From assembly GCA_021816155.1 (NCBI GenBank), contig JAKAZA010000012.1, positions 1 to 45,242 on the forward strand: a DNA stretch of 45,242 nucleotides, in the 5' to 3' direction. The position numbers and the translations under genes were made by a program. Under the pieces are notes generated by a model that did no database searches, had not been told where the DNA came from, and saw only the letters and a list, made by a program, of their open reading frames with translations. The DNA comes from Pseudomonadota bacterium. GTDB taxonomy: Bacteria > Pseudomonadota > Alphaproteobacteria > Caulobacterales > Caulobacteraceae. Below, piece after piece: positions 8,955 to 16,452 of this stretch (within the stretch, counting starts at the first letter, position 1; every line of letters begins with the position of its first letter).

Positions 8955-10316
8955 TCAGGCGAGACCGTAGGCGCGGGCCAGGATCTCGATCGGATGGGAT
9001 TGGCGCGGCGGGCTTTCGCCCTCCTTCAGGTCGGCGGCGAGGAGCTGGCCGAGGTGCTTGCAGGCGAGCGGGCAGTCCGAGCACAGGTTGGCGTCGGCCT
9101 TCTGAGCCACCTGCCGCGCCGCGGGCTTGCCGACCTTCACGGCCAGAGGGCGCGTCTCCTTCATCACGCCGAAGGTGCCGCCGTGGCCGGAGCAGCGCTC
9201 GACCAGGTCGACCTTCGTCCCGGGGATGAGCCGCAGCATCTCGGCCGACTTGGCGCCCATGTTCTGCGCCCGGGCGTGGCAGGCGTGGTGGATGGTGACG
9301 CCCCCCTCGATCGGCGAGAGCCCTTCGGCGAGCCCCTCGGCCTTCGAGAGCTGCACCACGTACTCGCAGATGTCCCGCGTCGCGGCGGAGAGCGTTTTCA
9401 CCGCCTCGCTCTCGGGCAGGATCAGCGGCCACTCGAACTTCATCATCAGGCCGCAGCTGGCGGTGAGCGCCAGCACGTCGTAGCCGTCCGCGATGTAGGG
9501 CGCGAGCGCCGCCGAGACCTTGGTCGCGCGGTCGGACACCTCGGACAGATCGCCGGCCTCGAGCTGCGGCATGCCGCAGCAGACCGGGTAGACCATCTTC
9601 GTCTCGACCCCCTGCCGCGCCAGCACCGCCAGCGCGGCGGCGGCGGTGGACGGCTGGTTGTATTCGGCGAAGCACGTTGCGTAGATCACCGCCTTGCGCT
9701 TGCCGAACGACGGGCCGGCCGGATCGGGCGCAGGACTGGCGAGGTCGGTCGCCTTCTTCGAATGGTACTTGGGCAGCAGCGCCTCGCGGTCGACGCCGAG
9801 CGTGGACTCCATCAGGCCGCGGGTGAAGCTGTTGCTCCTGTCGCTCGCCCAGTTCGCCAGGCCGGCGACCGGCGCGGCGAGCTTGCCGTTGCGGTCGGTC
9901 TCGCCGAGCTGCTCGCGCACCCATTCCCCGCCCTCCGCCTTCCGCTTGGCTGCGCGGTGGCGGAGCAGGAGGTGCGGGAAGTCGACCGCCCATTCGTGCG
10001 GCGGCACGTACGGGCACTTGGTCATGAAGCACATGTCGCAGAGCGTGCAGGCCTCGGTGACCTTGCCGTAGTCCTGCTTCTTGACCCCATCGATCTCCCC
10101 GGTCGGGCCCTCGTCGATGAGGTCGAACAGACGCGGGAAGCTATCGCAGAGATTGAAGCAGCGTCGGCAGCCGTGACAGATCTCGAACACCCGCTCCATC
10201 TCGGCCTCGACCTTGGAGAGGTCGTAGAAGTCCGGATTTCGCCAGTCGATCGGGAAGCGGAACGGCGCCTCGAGAGAGCCTTCGCGCGGTGCGTTCGCAG
10301 ACGGAGTGTCGGTCAT
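8955..10316 (-). CDS. Fe-S oxidoreductase with two 4Fe-4S clusters and CCG domains (heterodisulfide-reductase/GlpC-like)
   Basis: A 453-aa iron-sulfur protein. Near the N-terminus are two ferredoxin-type cluster motifs of CxxCxxCxxxC form, CHGCRRCFNLC and CTLCDMCFMTKCP. The rest holds two cysteine-rich CCG repeats (VCCGMPQLE; ERCSGHGGTFG with an upstream HHACHARAQ) like those of HdrB, GlpC and GlcF. A final CSDCPLAC group lies near the C-terminus. It probably passes electrons between a quinone or soluble donor and its partner. The start is ATG 10316, with a strong GGAGGAGG just upstream; an in-frame start 48 nt earlier is less likely. It sits 150 nt after rubrerythrin and 17 nt before DUF3501. 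Confidence 0.85.
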   Translation of the reverse strand: MTDTPSANAPREGSLEAPFRFPIDWRNPDFYDLSKVEAEMERVFEICHGCRRCFNLCDSFPRLFDLIDEGPTGEIDGVKKQDYGKVTEACTLCDMCFMTKCPYVPPHEWAVDFPHLLLRHRAAKRKAEGGEWVREQLGETDRNGKLAAPVAGLANWASDRSNSFTRGLMESTLGVDREALLPKYHSKKATDLASPAPDPAGPSFGKRKAVIYATCFAEYNQPSTAAAALAVLARQGVETKMVYPVCCGMPQLEAGDLSEVSDRATKVSAALAPYIADGYDVLALTASCGLMMKFEWPLILPESEAVKTLSAATRDICEYVVQLSKAEGLAEGLSPIEGGVTIHHACHARAQNMGAKSAEMLRLIPGTKVDLVERCSGHGGTFGVMKETRPLAVKVGKPAARQVAQKADANLCSDCPLACKHLGQLLAADLKEGESPPRQSHPIEILARAYGLA

Positions 10317-10466
10317 GTGTCCTCCTCCCCTCCAGGGAAGGGACGACCGCAATGCGGTCAGCATGGGAAGTTGCGAGGCCGGATCCGGCGCCGAGACGTG
10401 TCGGACGCCCCACCCGGCCTCGCTGTCGCTCAGCCTGCCCTCTTCGATCGGAGGGGGCGGGCTCGT

Positions 10467-10886
10467 CTAGTCGAGGGTCTCCAACGCGCGCTGGAAGCGG
10501 CCGGCGTGAGACTTCTCGGCCTTGGCCAAGGTCTCGAACCAGTCGGCGATCTCCTCAAAGCCTTCCTCGCGCGCCGTGCGCGCCATGCCCGGGTACATAT
10601 CGGTGTACTCGTGAGTCTCGCCGGCAATGGCGGCTTTCAGGTTGGCGGAGGTGGCGCCGATCGGCAGGCCGGTGGCGGGATCGCCAACTTCCTCGAGGAA
10701 CTCGAGGTGGCCGTGGGCGTGGCCGGTCTCACCCTCGGCGGTGGAGCGGAACACCGCGGCGACGTCGTTGTAGCCTTCCACATCGGCCTTTTGCGCGAAG
10801 TAGAGGTAGCGGCGGTTAGCCTGGCTCTCGCCCGCGAAGGCGGCCTTCAGGTTCTCCTCGGTCTTGCTCTTGGCAAGGGTGGCCAT
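10467..10886 (-). CDS. Rubrerythrin (diiron domain only)
   Basis: A 139-aa four-helix diiron protein with two ferritin-like half-repeats: E20, E53xxH56 and E90, E124xxH127 (GETGHAH and AEKSHAG). There is no C-terminal rubredoxin domain, so it is the short 'erythrin' form, which needs an external electron donor. Rubrerythrins reduce hydrogen peroxide. The Fe-S oxidoreductase next door is an obvious candidate donor (inference). The ATG at 10886 has GAGGAGG upstream; the longer in-frame reading from 10991 would run through a palindromic operator candidate at 10963-10978. Confidence 0.92.
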   Translation of the reverse strand: MATLAKSKTEENLKAAFAGESQANRRYLYFAQKADVEGYNDVAAVFRSTAEGETGHAHGHLEFLEEVGDPATGLPIGATSANLKAAIAGETHEYTDMYPGMARTAREEGFEEIADWFETLAKAEKSHAGRFQRALETLD

Positions 10887-10910
10887 GATCAGTCCTCCTC
10901 GAATGACTGG

Positions 10911-10927
10911 CGGGCCGGAACGGCCCG
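10911..10927. promoter_or_regulatory. Hairpin in the rubrerythrin leader
   Basis: CGGGCCG (10911-10917), GAA, CGGCCCG (10921-10927) form a perfect 7-bp stem with a 3-nt loop. It lies 25-41 nt upstream of the rubrerythrin ATG, between the start codon and the larger palindrome at 10963-10978. It could be a leader RNA structure. Confidence 0.35.
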
Positions 10928-10962
10928 ATCGCGCCACGTCCTTAGGCCGGCGCGAAGCGAGG

Positions 10963-10978
10963 GTCCAATCGATTGGAC
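10963..10978. promoter_or_regulatory. 16-bp perfect palindrome upstream of rubrerythrin
   Basis: GTCCAATCGATTGGAC reads identically on both strands. It lies 77-92 nt upstream of the rubrerythrin ATG (minus strand) and 33 nt before the stop of the next upstream gene. Its length, position and AT-rich core fit an operator for a dimeric repressor or activator of the rubrerythrin trio. I do not recognise it as a known Fur, IscR, OxyR or FNR site. Confidence 0.5.
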
Positions 10979-11010
10979 GCATGCGCCCCATAGAGCGTGT
11001 CGATCCGCCA

Positions 11011-12201
11011 TCAGCCGGCGCGCGCGGCTACCATGGCTTGGAAGGCGACGAACACCTTGCGCATCGCAGGGGCCTTGTAGGGATAGAGATCGGGCGGATC
11101 CATGTCGTGGACGATCATCGCCGTGTCCGCCTCGAAGATGAGCAGCGCGCCGCTTCTGTCCTCAGCGCAGTCGACGGCGAAATAGTCGAGGTCGAAGGCG
11201 GCGTGTAGCGCGGCGAAGGCGGCGGCGTGGCGGCGCGCGAATCCGGCGTCGAAGCCGGCGAACATGGCCGATTCTTCAGCCCGCTTGCCGGCGTCGTTGG
11301 CCATGCCGGCGTTGAGGTAGTGCACCATCCAGTGTTCGGAGACGGCCATGTGGACGACGAACGGCCGCCCGTCGACCAATGCGATGCGCAGCTTGCGAAA
11401 GCGCCCGTCCGCACCGGCGTAGTCGACGAAAGGCGAGACGTAGAAGGTATCGCCGGCGTGGCGGTCGAGGTAGCCGGCGAGCGCCGCCGCGTCGTCCAGC
11501 TTCTCGAGGCCGGCGCCGGCGTGCGAGTCGATCGGACGGACGATGACCGGCCAACGATGCGGCTGGGTCGCCAGTTCGGCGCGGGCGAGCCGCGAGGTCG
11601 GCGGGATGACGAGACCCGGCTGCCTGGCCAGCCGCTCCGGCGCCCGGTCGCGCCCGAGCGCGCTCACGTCGCCAGCCGAGGCGTTGAGCATCGGCCGCGG
11701 CCAATGGGACGCCAGCGGCGCCAGGGCCCGCAGAAGCGGCGCGTTGGCGTCAGACTCGCCGATGGCGAGGATCGCGACGTCGTGCGCGGGGACGTGATCG
11801 GGAACAGGCGCTTCCGGCGTCAGGAAGAGAAGGTCGAGCTCGCCGCTCCACCCGCCGAGCAGGAACTCGACCGGGGTCGAGGCCATCATGTCACCGGCGG
11901 CGACCAGGGCGAGCAGACGCGGGCCGCGCCCCGTTCCGAGGGTGCGGCGGTACCAGCGCTGACGGGCGAGCGCGTCGGCCTGAAGCGCGAGCCCCTGCTC
12001 GCGCTGACCCACCAGTTGCAGGATCGTCGACAGGTCGAGGAGCGCGCCGGCGTCGCCGGGATCGGCCGCGGCGCGCGCCATGAGCCCATCCCACGCGGGC
12101 TGGATGTCGCCCCCGCGGAACACGATGCGCGCATAGTCGGCGAGCCCGCCCGTCGGAGACGGCGCGAGCTGGGTTCCGACGCCTGGTGCGCTCAGCGGCA
12201 A
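11011..12201 (-). CDS. ATP-grasp (RimK/glutathione-synthetase-like) protein with helical N-terminal region
   Basis: A 396-aa protein read from TTG 12201, chosen because GGGAGG sits 7 nt upstream and the previous gene stops at 12276. Residues about 20-100 look like a short TPR-type helical region (DAGALLDLSTILQLVGQREQG). Residues about 105-370 resemble an ATP-grasp fold: VRPIDSHAGAGLEK (222-234), KLRIALVDGRP (270-280), LDYFAVDC (338-345) and FEADTAMIVHDMDP (356-369), with acidic metal-binding residues near the end. ATP-grasp enzymes join an acid to an amine using ATP; the substrate here is not predictable. It ends the TetR, hydrolase, oxidoreductase, acyltransferase run on the same strand. Confidence 0.75.
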   Translation of the reverse strand: MPLSAPGVGTQLAPSPTGGLADYARIVFRGGDIQPAWDGLMARAAADPGDAGALLDLSTILQLVGQREQGLALQADALARQRWYRRTLGTGRGPRLLALVAAGDMMASTPVEFLLGGWSGELDLLFLTPEAPVPDHVPAHDVAILAIGESDANAPLLRALAPLASHWPRPMLNASAGDVSALGRDRAPERLARQPGLVIPPTSRLARAELATQPHRWPVIVRPIDSHAGAGLEKLDDAAALAGYLDRHAGDTFYVSPFVDYAGADGRFRKLRIALVDGRPFVVHMAVSEHWMVHYLNAGMANDAGKRAEESAMFAGFDAGFARRHAAAFAALHAAFDLDYFAVDCAEDRSGALLIFEADTAMIVHDMDPPDLYPYKAPAMRKVFVAFQAMVAARAG

Positions 12202-12275
12202 ATCAGGCCTCCCTTCGCCTGAAGTGTTCCGGTCGAAGGTGAACAATCCGACACCGTGCGCGGGTTCGCCACGCT

Positions 12276-13274
12276 TCAGGCCAGCTGGGCGCGACGGCGC
12301 GGCGCGGCCCGCGCCGGCAACGCCCGGAGGGCCGCGATCAGCGGGGTCTCGACCACATGGCGGAAGGCCATGCCCGCGGCCAGCGCGCAGGCGATCGCCA
12401 GAGCCGGAAACATCGCGCCCGTCCAAGATCGCGCGACCGCCGCGACCAGCGTGATCACGGGCAAGTGGCAGAGATAGACTGAGTAGGACGCGTCGCCTAG
12501 GCGGATCAAGGCGCGCGGCGGCGCGAGGCTGCGCACTGGCTCGAGGGCCAGCGCGCCGGCCACGATCATCAGCGCCGGCAGGCCCCAGAACAGCGGACGG
12601 AAGAGGATATCGTTGACGCCCGTGAGCCACAACGCGGCCAGAGCCGCCACGCCGAGCGCGCCGAATACGACACCGGCCCCGGCCGGCAGATCGCGTCCGC
12701 GCGTCCGCCGATGCGCCAACCAGATTCCGGCGGCGAACTGGAGCAGCATCGGGTTGAAATCGAGCTCGTAGAGCGGCGTGAAGACGAATCCGGCCAGCGA
12801 CGCCGTCGCAAGCGCGCCCAGCACCAGTCCGAGCCGGGCCCCGGCGGGCGCCAGCAGGCTGACGCCCGCCAGCAGGTAGAAGCTGGCTTCGTAGGTAAGG
12901 GTCCATCCGGGCGCCAGCACCGGGAACATCCGACCGAGCGGGTCGTCGTGCGGGATGAAGGCCAGCGAGAGCGCCAAGTGCGTCGGCGAGAGGGTCACCT
13001 CGGGCATCAGCCTCGGCCAGACGCCGGCGACGACGGCGACGAGTCCGGTCACCAGCCAGTAAGCCGGCGCGACGCGGGTCAGGCGACGCCAAAGGAAGGC
13101 GCCGGGCGCCGCGTCCGGCCGCATCACCTGGGTCCAGATGATGAAGCCGCTGATCACGAAGAAGACATCCACCCCGGCCGCGCCGATCCAGAAGGCGTCC
13201 CCCGCGAACTGGAAGGCGTGGAAGGCGACCACCGCCAGCGCCGCCAGGCCCCGCAGCGCCTGTATGTGCTTCAG
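12276..13274 (-). CDS. Acyltransferase 3 family membrane protein (OafA/YrhL-like), apparent CTG start
   Basis: An integral membrane O-acyltransferase of about 332 aa with roughly ten hydrophobic segments (GVDVFFVISGFIIW, YWLVTGLVAVVAG, SYSVYLCHLPVITLV). Family members acylate sugars of surface polysaccharides, using an Arg and His near TM1. Here these are R8 and H19 in KHIQALRGLAALAVVAFHA. That stretch is present only if translation begins at CTG 13274, 20 nt after the stop of the oxidoreductase gene. No ATG, GTG or TTG in frame lies upstream for a long way. A GTG at 13232 would delete R8 and half of TM1. No clear Shine-Dalgarno is visible. Family call strong, start uncertain. Confidence 0.8.
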   Translation of the reverse strand: MKHIQALRGLAALAVVAFHAFQFAGDAFWIGAAGVDVFFVISGFIIWTQVMRPDAAPGAFLWRRLTRVAPAYWLVTGLVAVVAGVWPRLMPEVTLSPTHLALSLAFIPHDDPLGRMFPVLAPGWTLTYEASFYLLAGVSLLAPAGARLGLVLGALATASLAGFVFTPLYELDFNPMLLQFAAGIWLAHRRTRGRDLPAGAGVVFGALGVAALAALWLTGVNDILFRPLFWGLPALMIVAGALALEPVRSLAPPRALIRLGDASYSVYLCHLPVITLVAAVARSWTGAMFPALAIACALAAGMAFRHVVETPLIAALRALPARAAPRRRAQLA

Positions 13275-13294
13275 CTGAGGCGTCGTGGACGTAG

Positions 13295-14272
13295 TCAGGG
13301 GACGATCACCGCCTTGCCGATCACGCTGCGATCCGCGAGCGAGTCGAATGCGGCGCGCCAGTCGCCCAACGCATAGATCGCGTGGACTCGCGGCTTCAGC
13401 TTGCCCTCGGCCGCCATCTTCCAGATCGCCGTCGAATTCTCGCGTCCGCGTTCCGGAAACTGCCGGCCGTACTCGCCGGCTCGCACACCCATCACCGAGA
13501 AGCCCTTGATCAGCGGCATGTTGACCGAGACCGTCGGGATGCGGCCCGAGGTGAAGCCGATGACGAGGAGCCGCCCGTTGAAGGCGATGCAGCGGACACT
13601 CTCGTCGAACACGTCGCCGCCGACCGGATCATAGATCACGTCGGCCCCGCGCCCGCCGGTGATCGCCTTCACCCGCTCGCGGAAACCGCCCGTGACGTTG
13701 ACCGTCGCATCGGGCGCATATTCCGCGGACACGACGGCGAGCTTCGCGTCGGAGGCGGAGGCGGCGATCACGCGGCACCCCAGCACCTTGCCGAGGTCGA
13801 CGCAGGCGAGCCCGACGCCGCCCGCGGCGCCATGGACCAGCACCCACTCGCCAGGTTCAACTTCGGCGCGCCGCACGAGCGCCACGTAGGCGGTGAGGTA
13901 GGCCGCGCCGAATCCCGCAGCCTGGGCGAAGCTGAACGCTTCGGGCTTGGGCCGAAGCCCTTGCGCGAAGGTGAGGGCCATCTCGGAGAAGCCGCCGACC
14001 CGCGCGCCGCCCACCACCGCGTCGCCCGCCTTGAACCGGTCCACGCCCTCGCCGACTTTCGCGACCACGCCAGACATCTCGAGGCCCGGGATGAACGGCA
14101 GCGGCGGCTTGTGCTGGTATTCGCCGCGGGTCTGCAGGAGGTCCGGGAAGTTCACCGCGGCCGCGCGCACCTCCACCAGCACCTCGCCCGGACCCGGGTC
14201 CGGCGTCGGGACCTCCTTCAGGACGCAGCCGGCGTAATCCGGCGCCAGCTCCTCGACCACCAATGCCCGCAT
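13295..14272 (-). CDS. NADPH:quinone oxidoreductase family protein (zinc-free MDR)
   Basis: A 325-aa medium-chain dehydrogenase/reductase. The N-terminal GroES-like catalytic domain begins MRALVVEELAP and contains VRAAAVNFPDLL and FIPGLEMSGVV. It lacks the cysteine/histidine zinc ligands, so it belongs to the zinc-independent quinone-oxidoreductase branch. The nucleotide-binding domain has VHGAAGGVGLACVDLGK and the NADPH-preferring Ser region after it. It may reduce quinones or an acyl-CoA enoyl bond. Its ATG overlaps the hydrolase stop (TGATG), so the two are translationally coupled within the TetR-led run. Confidence 0.88.
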   Translation of the reverse strand: MRALVVEELAPDYAGCVLKEVPTPDPGPGEVLVEVRAAAVNFPDLLQTRGEYQHKPPLPFIPGLEMSGVVAKVGEGVDRFKAGDAVVGGARVGGFSEMALTFAQGLRPKPEAFSFAQAAGFGAAYLTAYVALVRRAEVEPGEWVLVHGAAGGVGLACVDLGKVLGCRVIAASASDAKLAVVSAEYAPDATVNVTGGFRERVKAITGGRGADVIYDPVGGDVFDESVRCIAFNGRLLVIGFTSGRIPTVSVNMPLIKGFSVMGVRAGEYGRQFPERGRENSTAIWKMAAEGKLKPRVHAIYALGDWRAAFDSLADRSVIGKAVIVP

Positions 14273-15351
14273 CAGGCTGGTCTCCCCTCGATCAATCCCC
14301 GCGCCAGCGTCGCGATCTCGTGGCAGGCCGCGCTGGCCGTCGGCGCGCCGACGGCGGCGTCGCGCGCCGTCCGTCCCATCACGCCCGTGAAGGCCGCGAA
14401 CCCGTGCGCCAGATTGTCATAGCAGCGATAGACGACCGGCACGCCAGCGCCCTCGAGCGCCCGGGCGTAGGCCTCGCCCTGGTCCACGAGCGGATCGAAG
14501 CCCGCTGTGGCGATGACGGCGGGCGCAAGCCCGGTCAGGTCGGGCGCCTTTAGCGGCGAGAGGCGCGGATCTGCGGGACTGTCGCCCGGCCCCAGGTAGT
14601 GCCCCATGAACCAGTCCAGCGTGGCGCGGCCGAGCGGCCAGGCGTCTGCATAGAGACGCATCGAGGGCGTCTCGCTGGCGATGTCGGTCAGTGGGTAGAG
14701 CAGCAGCTGAAGATCCGGCTGCGCCTCGCCGCGCGAGCGCAGCTCCTGGCAAACCACAGCTGCGAGGTTGGCGCCCAGGCATTCGCCTCCGATCGCCACA
14801 CGGCCAGCGGGCGCGCCGAACCGCCCGCCGTTGGCCCGCGTCCAGCGCAGCGCCGCCATCATGTCGTCGAGGGGCGCCGGAAATCGGTTTTCCGGCGCGA
14901 GACGGTAGCCGACGCTGAGCACCGGCCCGCGCAGGACCGCCGCCAGGGTAGACGCGAACGCCTGACTGCTGGCGATGTCGCCGACCACCCCGCCGCCGCC
15001 GTGCGCGAAGACGAGCGTCGGCGCAGCCGGGTCCTGATCGGCTGGACGATAGGCGCGGGCCGGGATCGGTCCGATTTCGCTCGCGAGCGTCAGCGTCTCG
15101 ATGGCGACGCCGGGTTCGACAGGCCCGTCCAGCATCCTCTCCGTCTCGGCGACTGCCAGCCGCGCTTCCGACGGGGTCAGGCTCGATATCGGCGGCCGCA
15201 TCTTCGCCCGGCAGGCCAGGAACTGCAGACGCGCGTCGAGCGTGCGTCCCCCCTGGATCATCGCGCCGCCGCCGCAGGCCAGTCGCAGCAACGGCCGCGG
15301 CAGCGCCAGGACCCGGCGCAGCGCCACCCTCCGAAGCACGAGATCGGGCAT
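14272..15351 (-). CDS. HSL-family alpha/beta hydrolase with Cys nucleophile
   Basis: A 359-aa alpha/beta hydrolase of the hormone-sensitive-lipase (acetylesterase) family. The oxyanion-hole motif is HGGGG at 117-121, and the typical GYRLAPENRFPAP follows at 148-160. The nucleophile elbow, normally GDSAGG, reads GECLGA: residue 191 is Cys, verified in the DNA as TGC. The acid and base are in place (D286 in GFDPLVD, H316 in LAHGF). The Cys/Asp/His triad resembles dienelactone hydrolase (GYCLGG) more than any HSL esterase, so substrate and activity may differ. The start is ATG 15351, 20 nt after the TetR stop; it overlaps the oxidoreductase ATG by one base. Confidence 0.85.
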   Translation of the reverse strand: MPDLVLRRVALRRVLALPRPLLRLACGGGAMIQGGRTLDARLQFLACRAKMRPPISSLTPSEARLAVAETERMLDGPVEPGVAIETLTLASEIGPIPARAYRPADQDPAAPTLVFAHGGGGVVGDIASSQAFASTLAAVLRGPVLSVGYRLAPENRFPAPLDDMMAALRWTRANGGRFGAPAGRVAIGGECLGANLAAVVCQELRSRGEAQPDLQLLLYPLTDIASETPSMRLYADAWPLGRATLDWFMGHYLGPGDSPADPRLSPLKAPDLTGLAPAVIATAGFDPLVDQGEAYARALEGAGVPVVYRCYDNLAHGFAAFTGVMGRTARDAAVGAPTASAACHEIATLARGLIEGRPA

Positions 15352-15371
15352 CGTGGGCCGACCGCACGACG

Positions 15372-15995
15372 CTACCGCACGACGCGCGGAACGCCCGCAA
15401 GGCCGTGCAGGATCAGGCCTGTGCAGAAGTCGGCGGCGCCCGCGGCGTCCGGCGGATCGCGCTTCAGCATCTCCTCGCCCACGTCGCGGGCGATGGCGAT
15501 GCAAGCGGTGGCGAGGTAGTCGAGGTCGACGCGAGGCGCCAGGCCGCGCTCCATCACGCTGGCGAAGGCGCTGCGCACCTCGTCGTGCACGGCCATCATC
15601 TCCGGGGTGTTTCGGGCGTAGGGCGCGGCGTCGGCGAGATGCGCCTCCTCCTTCGCCCACGCCTGGTCTTCCGCGACGATGAATTCGAAATAGGCCTTGA
15701 TGGCGCCGCGCAGGTAGCTTTCGAAGTCGACCGCCTTCAGGAACTCGGCGTGCAGAATCGGGCGGAAGCGCCGCGCGCCGTCGTCGGCCAGGGCCGCGAA
15801 CACCTCCTCCTTGGAGCGGTAGTAGTTGTAGAATGCGCCGACTGACAGGCCGGTGCGGCGGATGATGTCGCGCACGGTCGCGGTCTCGTAGCCCAGCTCG
15901 CCGAAGACGGTGCGGGCGGCGTCAAGGATGGCCTGGCGGTTGGCGAGCTTGGTTTGCTCGCGCTTGCCGGCGTTCAGCAAGGCGATTTCGGACAT
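15372..15995 (-). CDS. TetR/AcrR family transcriptional regulator
   Basis: A 207-aa repressor. An N-terminal TetR helix-turn-helix (about residues 14-60; DAARTVFGELGYETATVRDI, GLSVGAFYNYYRSKEEV) is followed by a helical ligand-binding and dimerisation domain. The ATG at 15995 has AGAAGATC just upstream; the longer in-frame start at 16046 is unlikely. It is the first gene of a five-gene same-strand run (TetR, Cys-hydrolase, quinone oxidoreductase, acyltransferase, ATP-grasp) with gaps of at most 74 nt. It probably autoregulates that operon. Effector unknown. Confidence 0.85.
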   Translation of the reverse strand: MSEIALLNAGKREQTKLANRQAILDAARTVFGELGYETATVRDIIRRTGLSVGAFYNYYRSKEEVFAALADDGARRFRPILHAEFLKAVDFESYLRGAIKAYFEFIVAEDQAWAKEEAHLADAAPYARNTPEMMAVHDEVRSAFASVMERGLAPRVDLDYLATACIAIARDVGEEMLKRDPPDAAGAADFCTGLILHGLAGVPRVVR

Positions 15996-16067
15996 GATCT
16001 TCTCGCAAGAAGAAGGCGCCGGAACCCGGAAGTCCACCGTTACCACGCGCCGAAGCCGCTTGAGTGC

Positions 16068-16397
16068 TCAGGGTACGGTTGAAAAGTCCGGCGCGAGGTT
16101 CGGCAGGTCGCAGGCCGCCACGCACTGTCCCCAGGCGTCGCCGCAGCCATCGGGGTCGTCGCCGGATCGACACAGGTACTCCGTCTGGGCGCACGAGATT
16201 CGGCACTCGCCTGGATCCGCCGCGGCGGGCGCGAGACCGACCGTCGGCGGCGGTGGCGGCGGCGCGGACGCCTCAGTCGGCGCTGCGGCCGGCGCCGGCT
16301 CAGGTGGCGGCGGGGTAGTCTGCGAGGGCGCCGACGCCTGGGCGAGCGCTACGGTCGGCAGGGCGATCAGAACGACGAGAGCGAGTCGGGCGAACAC
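16068..16397 (-). CDS. Small secreted Pro-rich, Cys-rich hypothetical protein
   Basis: A 109-aa protein with a signal peptide (about 1-20, LALVVLIALPTVALAQA). Residues 21-60 are low-complexity Pro/Ala-rich. The compact C-terminal domain has six cysteines (CRISC, YLC, DGC, GQC, AAC), which suggests three disulfides in the periplasm or outside the cell. It starts at GTG 16397, which is unsupported by a strong Shine-Dalgarno. The proline-rich part may span peptidoglycan. I do not recognise the family. It lies between the SDR gene and tetR on the same strand and could be co-transcribed with the SDR. Confidence 0.65.
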   Translation of the reverse strand: MFARLALVVLIALPTVALAQASAPSQTTPPPPEPAPAAAPTEASAPPPPPPTVGLAPAAADPGECRISCAQTEYLCRSGDDPDGCGDAWGQCVAACDLPNLAPDFSTVP

Positions 16398-16452
16398 GCC
16401 GGTGAGCCTCGCCCCGCCCGCTTAAGGCGCGATTAACCACGCCCCCGACCGC

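Noticed and set aside
10425..10466. CCCTC/GAGGG inverted repeat just after the rubrerythrin gene
   Set aside because: Five-base arms with no T-tract on the minus strand; too weak to call a terminator.
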